Shown here piece by piece: positions 1 through 5,656 of a stretch of 5,703 nucleotides of DNA. The stretch is from Methanobacteriaceae archaeon UBA349 (GTDB lineage: Archaea; Methanobacteriota; Methanobacteria; Methanobacteriales; Methanobacteriaceae), in NCBI GenBank assembly GCA_002509745.1, contig DAWK01000044.1, forward strand, positions 1-5,703. The letters are read 5' to 3'. The notes under the pieces were generated by a model that saw only the letters and a list, made by a program, of their open reading frames with translations, did not search any database and was not told where the DNA came from. Within the stretch, counting starts at the first letter, position 1. Each line of letters begins with the position of its first letter. The translations under genes and the position numbers were made by a program.

Positions 1-656
1 GCAGCCCATTCCACTCTCCAGGTGAGTTTCCCTTCTCCGGATTTGATGTCCATAGTGCCATCATAGCCACACTCGCACCGGTAAGTAACCTCATCGCCCT
101 CAAAGTCATAGGCGAAGGTGGTATTCACCCGACCACATTCAGTACAGATAGGATTGTAAGGCAACCAGTCATCAGCCAGGGGATTTTCACGGTATTTATT
201 GAATATTTCCCGAATTTCAGGGGCCTTTTCCAGGGAAGTGCGTATGTAATCCAGGTATAACCCGTCCTTGTACATCTGGGCTCCAGAATAGGTTTCCAGT
301 TCTATGCCAAAGTCATCCAGGGTGTCCAGGAATGGTTTCTGGAAATGCTCTACAAAACTGTCACAACAGCCTTCAGGGCAAGGTATCTGGGAATAAGGAA
401 CGCCCAGGTATTTTTCATAGCTTTCTGGAAGAGGAAAAGGAACCTTACGCAGGGGATCATGATCATCAGCTATCCAGATAGTCTTGGAAGATGCTCCTTC
501 TTGTTTCAGTGCCTTGCCCACAGCATTTGCTATAAATACGTCACATGAGTTCCCAATATGTATTGATCCAGAGATGGATGTTCCGCTGGCCACTACATGT
601 TCTTCTACATCCCAATCTTTTAATTCGTCTGCTATCCTTTCTATCCAATGTTTCAA
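1..656 (-). CDS. lysS: Class I lysyl-tRNA synthetase, N-terminal 218 residues (partial, runs off left edge)
   Basis: This cytoplasmic enzyme charges tRNA-Lys with lysine using ATP; the archaeal class I form is unrelated in fold to the common class II LysRS. Only the N-terminal part of the Rossmann catalytic domain is present. The class I HIGH-type signature reads HIGN at residues 33-36, after the stretch [11 protein letters not shown] that fits the family's N-terminal motif. Cysteines 171, 174, 194 and 196 (C-x2-C then C-x-C) look like the zinc-binding insertion of archaeal class I LysRS. The KMSKS-type loop and anticodon-binding domain lie outside the window. The start is TTG at 654-656: an in-frame TGA lies immediately upstream, and an AGGTGA ribosome-binding site sits 5 nt before it, so the start is nearly forced. 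The reading frame is open throughout the part seen. The nearest upstream gene on this strand is the ThiC-family gene, 379 bp away, so lysS probably has its own promoter. Confidence 0.95.
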   Translation of the reverse strand, partial: MKHWIERIADELKDWDVEEHVVASGTSISGSIHIGNSCDVFIANAVGKALKQEGASSKTIWIADDHDPLRKVPFPLPESYEKYLGVPYSQIPCPEGCCDSFVEHFQKPFLDTLDDFGIELETYSGAQMYKDGLYLDYIRTSLEKAPEIREIFNKYRENPLADDWLPYNPICTECGRVNTTFAYDFEGDEVTYRCECGYDGTMDIKSGEGKLTWRVEWA

Positions 657-661
657 TCAAA

Positions 662-667
662 TCACCT
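662..667 (-). promoter_or_regulatory. Ribosome-binding site deciding the lysS TTG start
   Basis: On the minus strand the sequence reads AGGTGA, then five bases (TTTGA), then TTG. It matches the GGTGA core complementary to the archaeal 16S rRNA 3' end. Together with the in-frame TGA directly before the TTG, it fixes the non-ATG start. Confidence 0.85.
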
Positions 668-714
668 AAGTTTATAGAGTCAATTAATGTAATTTCTAAG
701 CTATTATTCGCTCA

Positions 715-746
715 AATTTATATTGAACATAATTTATATTGAACAT
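715..746 (-). repeat. Perfect 16-bp tandem duplication carrying a TATA-like box, upstream of lysS
   Basis: The unit AATTTATATTGAACAT occurs twice head to tail with no mismatch (715-730 and 731-746). On the minus strand each copy contains ATATAAAT, a plausible archaeal TATA element. With the usual spacing of about 25 bp from TATA to start site, the proximal copy would start transcription near 694, giving a leader of about 38 nt before the lysS TTG. The distal copy would start about 16 bp earlier. The duplication is seen directly; its promoter role is inferred. Confidence 0.6.
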
Positions 747-851
747 AAAATAACCAGTTTATAATAATTAATTATATGATTTATTTTTATTTTAATAATT
801 TAGGTAGTAATGAAATTAAATTTCTTTTTTAAAAATATAGACTTACATAGG

Positions 852-875
852 AAAACCAGAAATATTCGGTTTTTT
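852..875 (+). other. Small hairpin followed by a T-run
   Basis: AAAACC, a bulged A and GAA pair with TTCGGTTTT across a 3-nt ATA loop, giving a 9-bp stem with one bulge. The right arm merges into six T's at 870-875. On the plus strand this resembles an intrinsic terminator, but no plus-strand gene lies upstream. It may be chance in AT-rich DNA. Confidence 0.25.
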
Positions 876-949
876 ATGAGATTAAATTAATTTATTTATT
901 TCAAGTTATTTAAGAATTAATATTAACTATTATATTTTAAAATAAGAAA

Positions 950-1020
950 TATAAAAAGATATTTATTAAAAATATTTCCTTTTAAAAAAATTTTATTTAA
1001 ATAAAGAATGAAAAGAGTTT
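950..1020 (-). terminator. Oligo-T terminator region of the ThiC-family gene
   Basis: Just past the stop codon, the minus strand carries several T-runs, including seven T's (984-990) and two runs of five (968-972 and 953-957). Archaeal RNA polymerase commonly stops at such runs without needing a stable hairpin. Placement is inferred from T-runs alone in generally AT-rich DNA. Confidence 0.4.
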
Positions 1021-1035
1021 AATTAATTATTTCAA

Positions 1036-2337
1036 TTAATCAAACACGTCAACTTCGGCGTTGTCCAACCATTCATTCACGATTTTGACCGCACAGTAGT
1101 TACCGCACATGGTACAAGTGTCTGGGTCTTCTGGTGGTCTTTCGTCCCGTTTTTTACGGGCTTCCGCAGGACACATAGATGCGTCGTATTGTGCTTCCCA
1201 GTTGAGTTTTTTACGGGCATTAGCCATTACTAAATCCTTTTCACCGTTGTGAATACCTTTGGCCATGTCTCCCACATATGCTCCTATACGGGTGGCAATA
1301 ACTCCTTCTTTCACGTCGTCAGGGAAAGGAAGAGCTAAGTGCTCGGCAGGAGTTACATAACAGATGAAGTCTGCTCCAGCACCGGCAGATGCGGCCGCTC
1401 CAATGGAAGACACAATGTGATCGTATCCAGCACCAATATCAGTTACAATAGGTCCTAACATGTAAAAAGGAGCCCCTCTGCAGAGTTTTTTCTGGAGGGT
1501 TACATTGGCTGGGATTTCATTTAATGGGATGTGGCCCGGCCCTTCTACAATGGTCTGTACACCTGCTTCTCGTGCTTTGTCCACTAATTCTCCTAAAATA
1601 ATTAGCTCTTGAACTCCAGCCCGGTCAGTTGAATCAGCTATTGCTCCAGCCCTCATGGCGTTGGCCATGGACATAGTGAAATCGTGTTCTTTGGCGATTT
1701 CCAATATATAATCGAAATTTTTGTATAGGGGGTTTTCCACTTCATTTTCTACCATCCAGGCAGATACAAAAGCTCCTCCACGACTTACAAGTCCGCCTTC
1801 ACGGCCCTGTCTTTTTAATCGCTTGAGGGTTTCCTTGTTCACACTGCAGTGAATAGCCATGAAGTCTACACCGTCTTTTGCCTGTTTTTCAATGGCTTTG
1901 AACATGGATTCTTCTTCCATGTAAATGGAGGAACCTTTCTCTCGGATGGTTTCTACTGCGGCCTGGTAAATAGGCACGCTTCCTACTGGTAAGTCAGAGA
2001 CTTTTAAAATTCTTTGTCTGATTTCATCCAGATCTCCACCTACGGAAAGTTCCATTAAAGTATCAGCGTGATGGGCCATGGCTACTTTGGCCTTTTCTTC
2101 TTCCAAGTCGAAGTCACAGATATCGGTTGAAGTGCCTATAGTTGCGTTTACTTTGGTTCTTAATCCAGCTCCAATACCCACAGCTTTTGCATTGTCCCGG
2201 TTTATGTTACTGGGTATGGCTATGGTTCCTTGAGCTACAGATTTTCTGATGAATTCTTCAGAAACGTTTTCGGCTTGAGCCACCGCTTTCATTTCCTCTG
2301 TTATTATACCTTTCTTTGCGTCATCCATTTGTGTCAT
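1036..2337 (-). CDS. thiC: ThiC-family radical SAM protein (phosphomethylpyrimidine synthase or divergent paralog)
   Basis: ThiC rearranges aminoimidazole ribotide into the hydroxymethylpyrimidine phosphate half of thiamin, using S-adenosylmethionine and a 4Fe-4S cluster. At 433 residues this is the short form lacking the N-terminal domain of bacterial and plant ThiC. Family landmarks are present: PSNIN 42-46, KVN 62-64, PIYQA 122-126, H163, SRGG 185-188, EGPGH 265-269, Y292, and CYVTPAEHL 326-334, with H269 and H333 as the expected metal ligands. Cluster cysteines are C408, C411 and C415 near the C-terminus, spaced C-x2-C-x3-C rather than the C-x2-C-x4-C of well-studied bacterial ThiC. The usual DGLR substrate loop reads NAMR at 226-229, and NANIGNS reads NATIGTS at 64-70. 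These changes raise the possibility of a paralog with another product; methanogens of this group can carry two ThiC proteins. The ATG start is supported by GGTGA 4 nt upstream. The gene appears to stand alone. Confidence 0.9.
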   Translation of the reverse strand: MTQMDDAKKGIITEEMKAVAQAENVSEEFIRKSVAQGTIAIPSNINRDNAKAVGIGAGLRTKVNATIGTSTDICDFDLEEEKAKVAMAHHADTLMELSVGGDLDEIRQRILKVSDLPVGSVPIYQAAVETIREKGSSIYMEEESMFKAIEKQAKDGVDFMAIHCSVNKETLKRLKRQGREGGLVSRGGAFVSAWMVENEVENPLYKNFDYILEIAKEHDFTMSMANAMRAGAIADSTDRAGVQELIILGELVDKAREAGVQTIVEGPGHIPLNEIPANVTLQKKLCRGAPFYMLGPIVTDIGAGYDHIVSSIGAAASAGAGADFICYVTPAEHLALPFPDDVKEGVIATRIGAYVGDMAKGIHNGEKDLVMANARKKLNWEAQYDASMCPAEARKKRDERPPEDPDTCTMCGNYCAVKIVNEWLDNAEVDVFD

Positions 2338-2340
2338 AGA

Positions 2341-2346
2341 ATCACC
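2341..2346 (-). promoter_or_regulatory. Ribosome-binding site of the ThiC-family gene
   Basis: The minus strand reads GGTGAT, then TCT, then ATG. The spacing supports the first ATG (2335-2337) over the second in-frame ATG three codons later. Confidence 0.8.
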
Positions 2347-2376
2347 ATTTTTTAAATTTTTAAACTCACAGCCTTA

Positions 2377-2430
2377 CTTGAAATATAATCAAGACTTTTT
2401 GGGGCCGGAGCAATATTGGAATCAAGATTT
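2377..2430 (-). promoter_or_regulatory. Candidate operator half-sites around a proximal TATA-like box upstream of the ThiC-family gene
   Basis: On the plus strand AATCAAGACTT (2387-2397) and AATCAAGATTT (2420-2430) are near-identical direct repeats 33 bp apart, about three helical turns. The first overlaps an inverted repeat, CTTGA at 2377-2381 and TCAAG at 2389-2393, which encloses a minus-strand TTATATTT that could be a TATA box about 50 bp from the ATG. This looks like regulator-binding architecture. The regulator is unknown. Confidence 0.3.
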
Positions 2431-2457
2431 ATCAATAATATCTTTATCAATAATATC
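2428..2457 (-). repeat. Perfect 15-bp tandem duplication in the ThiC-family gene's upstream region
   Basis: The unit TTTATCAATAATATC is repeated exactly, head to tail (2428-2442 and 2443-2457). It lies between the distal TATA box and the start codon, so it would fall in the 5' leader if that TATA is used. Confidence 0.6.
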
Positions 2458-2465
2458 ATGGTTGA

Positions 2466-2496
2466 TATGATAGTCAATAGTAAATAATCTATCATA
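2466..2496. repeat. Inverted repeat with 8-bp arms in the ThiC-family gene's upstream region
   Basis: TATGATAG (2466-2473) pairs perfectly with CTATCATA (2489-2496) across a 15-nt loop. It could be a protein-binding site or, in a long leader transcript, an AT-rich hairpin. No known riboswitch signature goes with it. Confidence 0.35.
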
Positions 2497-2548
2497 GTGC
2501 AGTTAATATCTCTGTTCCATAATAAAAGATATACTGTTTTAATTTTCC

Positions 2549-2560
2549 CTTATATATAAA
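2549..2560 (-). promoter_or_regulatory. TATA box, probable distal promoter of the ThiC-family gene
   Basis: The minus strand reads TTTATATATAAG, very close to the archaeal TATA consensus. Transcription would begin near 2530 and give an unusually long leader of about 190 nt. A TATA-like TTATATTT near 2383-2390 is an alternative that would give a short leader. Confidence 0.45.
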
Positions 2561-2685
2561 TAAGACGATTCCAGTATGCTCTTATTAGAGTTTCTAGTAT
2601 ATATTAACAATAGTTATAATATTTTTATATACTAAAATAATAAAAGTAGTCACTCATTTTTCAATTATCTCATTATTTTAATTTT

Positions 2686-2697
2686 TAATCCGGATTA
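2686..2697. repeat. 12-bp perfect palindrome TAATCCGGATTA
   Basis: This is a perfect self-complementary site with a central CCGG in an otherwise AT-only stretch, 55 bp past the kinase stop. It could be an operator or a chance palindrome. Confidence 0.3.
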
Positions 2698-2751
2698 TAG
2701 AATATTTAAAAATAAGAATGTAAAAGAATTAATTTTCATCCATTTTATTAA

Positions 2752-3660
2752 TCACTCATTCATTCTCTTTAAGGCCATTTCATAATCGGGAACATTGGTC
2801 TGGCAGCCTTGTGCTTCCACAATAAATGAAGAAACGGCTGATGCAAATTTAGCACAATATTCCAGCGGTTTATCTGCTAAATAGGCCCTTAAAAAACCGG
2901 CACGATAAGAGTCTCCTGCCCCTGTAGGATCCACTGCCTCTCGGAAAACGGCCTGTACCTTGATATTATTTCCATCAGCATAAACCGTGCTTCCTTCTTT
3001 ACCATAAGTCTTTACCACAATTTTTGGCCCGCATTCTCGAAGCTCCTGCATGTTAATGCCTAGAGTTTCTTTTATACGGTCTATTTCAAAGTGATTACCA
3101 AATAAAATGTCACAAAGGCATACTACTTCCTTTAATTCCTCGGGAGAGTACATGTGCAGGTCCTGACCAGGATCAAAGGATATTAATTTACCTTTCTCCC
3201 GAGCTACTTCCCCACATTTACGATTAAAAATGGGGTCTCCGGTGGCCAGATGCACGGCTCTAGTATTTTCAATGGCCTTTTCTGGTACTGGAGCATTTTT
3301 AAAGTTTTTAGCTGCTCCCCAGTAGAAGTAACTGATCTGATCGTTATTAGCATCAGTCAATACAAATGCAGTGGGAGTATTGTCTTCTGGAAACACTATC
3401 ATGTGCTTGGTGTCAATCCCCGCATCATTTAAGAATTTTCGGTATTCTGATTCTTTAAAATCGCCACCCACGGCAGATATAAGGTCAGTATCAAGTCCCA
3501 GGCTGGATCCAACCACGGCTACGTTGGCCGCGGCTCCACCATGAAGATTTTTCATTTTCTTAATGGCCGTTGATGAATTGGGGTCTGGAAACTCCCCTAC
3601 TTGTATAATATAGTCAAAAGCAGTGTGGCCTATGGCCAGTAAATCCCTATTATAACTCAA
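2752..3660 (-). CDS. PfkB-family nucleoside kinase, MJ0406-like
   Basis: This is a ribokinase/PfkB-family sugar kinase, predicted to transfer phosphate from ATP to the 5'-hydroxyl of a nucleoside. With the start chosen here it has 302 residues, usual for the family. Signature 1 is GGAAANVA at residues 41-48, the substrate-side motif FDPGQD is at 162-167, and signature 2 is [13 protein letters not shown] with GAGD at 247-250; the last Asp is the expected catalytic base and the GAG the anion hole. [19 protein letters not shown] and the C-terminal VEAQGCQTN closely match, from memory, M. jannaschii MJ0406, a broad-specificity nucleoside kinase. Other PfkB substrates such as ribose or sugar phosphates cannot be excluded. 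The start is TTG at 3658-3660, preceded by AGGTGA at a 4-nt gap and followed at once by the conserved first strand (DLLAIGH). An upstream in-frame TTG at 3708 would add 16 residues but has no ribosome-binding site. Confidence 0.88.
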   Translation of the reverse strand: MSYNRDLLAIGHTAFDYIIQVGEFPDPNSSTAIKKMKNLHGGAAANVAVVGSSLGLDTDLISAVGGDFKESEYRKFLNDAGIDTKHMIVFPEDNTPTAFVLTDANNDQISYFYWGAAKNFKNAPVPEKAIENTRAVHLATGDPIFNRKCGEVAREKGKLISFDPGQDLHMYSPEELKEVVCLCDILFGNHFEIDRIKETLGINMQELRECGPKIVVKTYGKEGSTVYADGNNIKVQAVFREAVDPTGAGDSYRAGFLRAYLADKPLEYCAKFASAVSSFIVEAQGCQTNVPDYEMALKRMNE

Positions 3661-3664
3661 TAAA

Positions 3665-3670
3665 TCACCT
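3665..3670 (-). promoter_or_regulatory. Ribosome-binding site deciding the kinase TTG start
   Basis: The minus strand reads AGGTGA, then TTTA, then TTG. This is the same arrangement as upstream of lysS. It lies inside the longer open frame that begins at 3708, arguing that the extra 16 codons are leader, not protein. Confidence 0.75.
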
Positions 3671-3740
3671 GGCTTATGTTGGTTTTTAATGTACTTAAAA
3701 TTTTTCAAGATTTGCTATTTTGTTTCAATTAAGAATAATA

Positions 3741-3750
3741 ATTTAAATAT
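3741..3750. promoter_or_regulatory. Near-symmetrical TATA box, possible shared promoter element
   Basis: The plus strand contains TTTAAATA (3742-3749); the minus strand reads TATTTAAAT over the same bases. On the minus strand it would start the kinase transcript near 3720 with a leader of about 60 nt. On the plus strand it would start near 3770, just before the possible micro-gene. The site is seen; use in either direction is inferred. Confidence 0.35.
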
Positions 3751-3793
3751 TAGTAACACAATTCCTTTTTTTGGGTTGTGAAAAGTCGTCAAT

Positions 3794-3874
3794 TTGCTTT
3801 TAATTCTTTTAATAATCGCAGGAATAATTATTCTGGTGATAATCAAATTAAAAAAACGAAATAAATCTGAATAG
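3794..3874 (+). CDS. Possible 26-residue single-pass membrane peptide
   Basis: From TTG at 3794 the frame reads about 17 strongly hydrophobic residues (LLILLIIAGIIILVII), then a basic, polar tail (KLKKRNKSE) and TAG, the shape of a small N-out/C-in membrane peptide. A plus-strand TATA-like TTTAAATA lies about 50 bp upstream and nine T's (3883-3891) follow the stop. No good ribosome-binding site is present. Removing one A from the AAAA at 3781-3784 would join it to a GTG at 3778 and give a 31-residue protein, so a frameshift or assembly error is possible. It is convergent with the regulator and divergent from the kinase. I recognise no family. AT-rich DNA often translates into I/L/K-rich peptides, so chance remains a real alternative. 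Confidence 0.3.
   Translation: MLLILLIIAGIIILVIIKLKKRNKSE
3850..3856 (-). terminator. Oligo-T run, candidate terminator of the regulator gene
   Basis: Seven consecutive A's on the plus strand give seven T's on the minus strand, 44 bp past the regulator stop. It overlaps the possible plus-strand micro-gene. Confidence 0.35.
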
Positions 3875-3882
3875 TATATTAA

Positions 3883-3891
3883 TTTTTTTTT
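3883..3891 (+). terminator. Nine-T run, candidate plus-strand terminator
   Basis: A run of nine T's begins 8 bp after the TAG of the possible membrane micro-gene. It fits archaeal oligo-T termination and would also stop plus-strand transcripts before they run antisense into the regulator gene. Confidence 0.35.
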
Positions 3892-3899
3892 AATTTATT

Positions 3900-4763
3900 T
3901 TAAAGCGACTTAAAACCCTGATTTTCAACAATTCTCTGCCCGGGCCCCAGTATAAAATCAATAAATGTTTCAATTTCCGGGTTAAAGTCCCCGTAACGCA
4001 CTAGACTAATTACGTGAGTGGTTTCTTCTTTTAAAATGTCACTACCTGAAAAGAAACTGGCATTTAAGAAAGTGTGGATATTATCTCCTTTTTCAACCAG
4101 TTTATAAGCTTCATAGGGCGATTTAACTTTTTTTATTACTTCAAAAGGAATTTTTCTATCCTGCAATGTTTTCCAGGCCAGTCTTTGGGAGGAACTGGAA
4201 ACCGCAATAAACTGAGAATTTATAAGTTCTTGCAAGCTGTTTATTTCGTCTCCAGGACTGGATACCAGTACCAAGTGGTCAAAAGCAATGGGTGTAAAAT
4301 CTAAATCACGTTGAAAGCCAATTAATGGATCGTCCAATGCTAGGATATCCAGGAGTTCTTTTTGGGCCAGATAAAATGAGCTCTCATCGTCGCTGCCATA
4401 TATTACTGCGTCCAGGCCAAATTCCGCGGCAAGTGTGGCTAAAAGACCGGAAGAAATATGCCCTCCACATATAACTGGTTTTTTATTGGGTTCCATTTTA
4501 GTTAAATAACGGTGATGGCTTTCCAGAATTTCTAGTCCCTGAGAAGTCAGTTCAGATCCGGCGCCGGTACTTTCCACCACTTTAAAACCTAATTTGGCCT
4601 CTGCTTCCAGTATGCGACGGTTCAAAACCGGGGCGGAAATACCCAATTCTTTTGCGGCCTTGCGCTGGGACCAGGTCTGGGATATCAATTGCAGGGTCCG
4701 GAAAAATTTGTAACTAAAGGCCTGGCCATTGATTTCAATTCCTAAGAGTGGATTAAATTTCAT
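3900..4763 (-). CDS. Transcription regulator: LysR/ModE-like winged helix plus periplasmic-binding-protein-like domain
   Basis: The 287-residue protein has two parts. Residues about 18-85 form a LysR/ModE-type winged helix-turn-helix: SQRKAAKELGISAPVLNRRILEAE (32-55) spans the helix-turn-helix, and GAGSELTSQG (67-76) resembles the wing of ModE proteins. Residues about 96-287 resemble a type 2 periplasmic binding protein fold, probably a cytoplasmic ligand sensor. The end, FIDFILGPGQRIVENQGF (267-284), closely resembles the C-terminal helix of molybdate- and phosphate-type ABC binding proteins. No signal peptide is present. The ligand is unknown; an oxyanion such as molybdate or tungstate is a reasonable guess from the domain type only. 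The ATG at 4761-4763 has no GGTGA upstream, so the message may be leaderless or weakly translated. It is divergent from the hexuloisomerase gene across 261 bp. Confidence 0.82.
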   Translation of the reverse strand: MKFNPLLGIEINGQAFSYKFFRTLQLISQTWSQRKAAKELGISAPVLNRRILEAEAKLGFKVVESTGAGSELTSQGLEILESHHRYLTKMEPNKKPVICGGHISSGLLATLAAEFGLDAVIYGSDDESSFYLAQKELLDILALDDPLIGFQRDLDFTPIAFDHLVLVSSPGDEINSLQELINSQFIAVSSSSQRLAWKTLQDRKIPFEVIKKVKSPYEAYKLVEKGDNIHTFLNASFFSGSDILKEETTHVISLVRYGDFNPEIETFIDFILGPGQRIVENQGFKSL

Positions 4764-5024
4764 GGGTTTTCTAAAATTATCTATTATTTTTATTAGCTAT
4801 ATTTTTATTTTTTAAATCAAAATATTTCCTAAGATATGTGAGAATATAATTATAAAAAATTTCATAACCTTATATATAGAATCAATTGATTATAATTTAG
4901 TATTGTGTTTATGGAATTATATATCCAAATTAAAAATGCATTATAATTCTTTATTTATCTAAATTTGATTTATTAAAAGATTATATTGATTATAAAATTA
5001 TTTAAATTATGATGGGGTCGTAAA
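4764..5024. promoter_or_regulatory. Divergent promoter region between regulator and hexuloisomerase genes
   Basis: This 261-bp AT-rich region must carry both promoters. A near-symmetrical TATA element, CTTATATATAGA, lies around 4869-4880 and could serve the minus-strand regulator with a leader of roughly 85 nt. A plus-strand TATAAAA near 4992-4998 would start hexuloisomerase transcription almost at its ATG, while the element near 4870 would give a long leader. A palindrome at 4880-4891 abuts the first TATA. No other gene is seen here. Confidence 0.45.
4880..4891. promoter_or_regulatory. 12-bp perfect palindrome, candidate operator
   Basis: AATCAATTGATT is fully self-complementary. It touches the TATA-like element of the divergent region, where a bound dimeric regulator could block or recruit transcription. 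Winged-helix regulators of the LysR/ModE kind bind as dimers to such symmetrical sites, so self-regulation by the neighbouring regulator is plausible but unproven. Confidence 0.35.
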
Positions 5025-5609
5025 ATGATTATAAATGATGCTATTAATGAAATAATGGAAAATGTGCAGGAAGTCTCGGGGGAACTGGATAAAGAAACCA
5101 TAAATGAAATGATGGAAATCATAATTGCCTCTAAAAATATATTCGTGCTGGGATTGGGCCGTTCCGGGTTAGTGGCCAAGGCTTTTGCCATGAGATTGAT
5201 GCACTTAGGTTTTAGTGTTTACGTGGTGGGAGAGACCATAACTCCTGCTATTCACGATGATGATTGTTTAGTGGCCATATCTGGATCTGGTGAGACCAGC
5301 TATATTATCAGCACGGCCAATATCACTGACAAAAGAGGGGCTAAAATCATTGCTGTTACTTCTTATGAGGAATCTACTCTGGCCAGCCTATCTGACTTGG
5401 TGGTACCTGTCAAGGGCCGAACCAAAATAGATATGGAAAAAGATTATATCACTCGGCAGATGGGTGGAAAACATCAGTCTTTAGCTCCACTGGGAACTTT
5501 ATTTGAGATTTCAACGCTCATAGTTCTGGATGGTTTCATTGCTGAGCTTATGAATAAAATGGAAAAAACAGAAGAGGATATGAAACTTAAGCATAATGTG
5601 TTGGAGTGA
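5025..5609 (+). CDS. hxlB: 6-phospho-3-hexuloisomerase (SIS domain)
   Basis: This 194-residue single SIS-domain protein is predicted to interconvert 3-hexulose 6-phosphate and fructose 6-phosphate in the cytoplasm. In methanogens lacking an oxidative pentose phosphate pathway it works with hexulose-phosphate synthase, here absent from the window, to make ribulose 5-phosphate and formaldehyde from fructose 6-phosphate. The first sugar-phosphate loop is GLGRSG at 43-48, followed by AMRLMHLGF (55-63), VGET (68-71), the SIS serine loop SGSGET (86-91) and APLGTLFE (154-161). These match M. jannaschii MJ1247, including a near-terminal His (190 here), as I recall that sequence. The segment around 130-152 looks longer than in MJ1247. 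The ATG is preceded by a weak GGGGT 6 nt upstream rather than GGTGA. A more general SIS sugar-phosphate isomerase role is less likely given RLMHLGF and PLGT. Confidence 0.88.
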   Translation: MIINDAINEIMENVQEVSGELDKETINEMMEIIIASKNIFVLGLGRSGLVAKAFAMRLMHLGFSVYVVGETITPAIHDDDCLVAISGSGETSYIISTANITDKRGAKIIAVTSYEESTLASLSDLVVPVKGRTKIDMEKDYITRQMGGKHQSLAPLGTLFEISTLIVLDGFIAELMNKMEKTEEDMKLKHNVLE

Positions 5610-5610
5610 A

Positions 5611-5645
5611 ATATTTTCCTTTTATTTGTTAAAAAAATTTTTCTG
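5611..5645 (+). terminator. T-rich candidate terminator of the hexuloisomerase gene
   Basis: Directly after the TGA the plus strand has successive T-runs (TTTT, TTTT, TTT, then seven A's and five T's). This fits archaeal oligo-T termination, though the whole flank is AT-rich. Confidence 0.35.
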
Positions 5646-5656
5646 ATTTATTTAAT

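Larger units (their letters stand above)
657..1035. other. AT-rich spacer between lysS and the ThiC-family gene
   Basis: This 379-bp stretch holds no convincing gene. From left to right it contains the lysS leader with its ribosome-binding site, the 16-bp tandem repeat with TATA-like boxes, a small hairpin at 852-873, and oligo-A runs that read as oligo-T on the minus strand just past the ThiC-family stop. No tRNA-like or other structured-RNA signature was recognised. Confidence 0.7.
2338..2751. other. 414-bp spacer between the kinase and ThiC-family genes
   Basis: No credible coding region was found on either strand. It holds T-rich sequence past the kinase stop, a 12-bp palindrome at 2686-2697, a strong minus-strand TATA box, inverted and tandem repeats, and a short GC-rich patch (2401-2410) that stands out in otherwise very AT-rich DNA. 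Confidence 0.7.

Noticed and set aside
1..656. Possible frameshift in lysS
   Set aside because: Careful codon-by-codon reading from the TTG gives one continuous frame with all expected motifs to the window edge.
345..742. Three short plus-strand open frames across lysS and its upstream region
   Set aside because: The frames lie opposite the lysS coding strand or its AT-rich leader, overlap each other and show no domain or ribosome-binding site. They are shadows.
1022..1040. ATTAATT/AATTAAT inverted repeat across the ThiC-family stop as a terminator hairpin
   Set aside because: The seven-pair stem is only A-T and overlaps the stop codon. The T-runs further on are a better termination signal.
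2338..2530. TPP riboswitch upstream of the ThiC-family gene
   Set aside because: No CUGAGA-like core or matching second conserved segment is present on the minus strand, and such riboswitches are rare in archaea.
3250..3432. Plus-strand open frame inside the kinase gene
   Set aside because: It is fully antisense to well-conserved PfkB coding sequence, with no recognisable product.
4074..4304. Plus-strand open frame inside the regulator gene
   Set aside because: It is antisense to the binding-protein-like domain; its aromatic-rich translation is typical of a reversed AT-rich gene.
4885..4995. ATTGATTATAA repeated exactly 100 bp apart in the divergent region
   Set aside because: An 11-mer of only A, T and one G recurring in DNA this AT-rich is likely chance.
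4973..5191. Minus-strand open frame over the start of hxlB
   Set aside because: It overlaps conserved SIS-domain coding sequence and ends in AT-rich promoter DNA; its hydrophobic look comes from reading methionine- and isoleucine-rich codons backwards.
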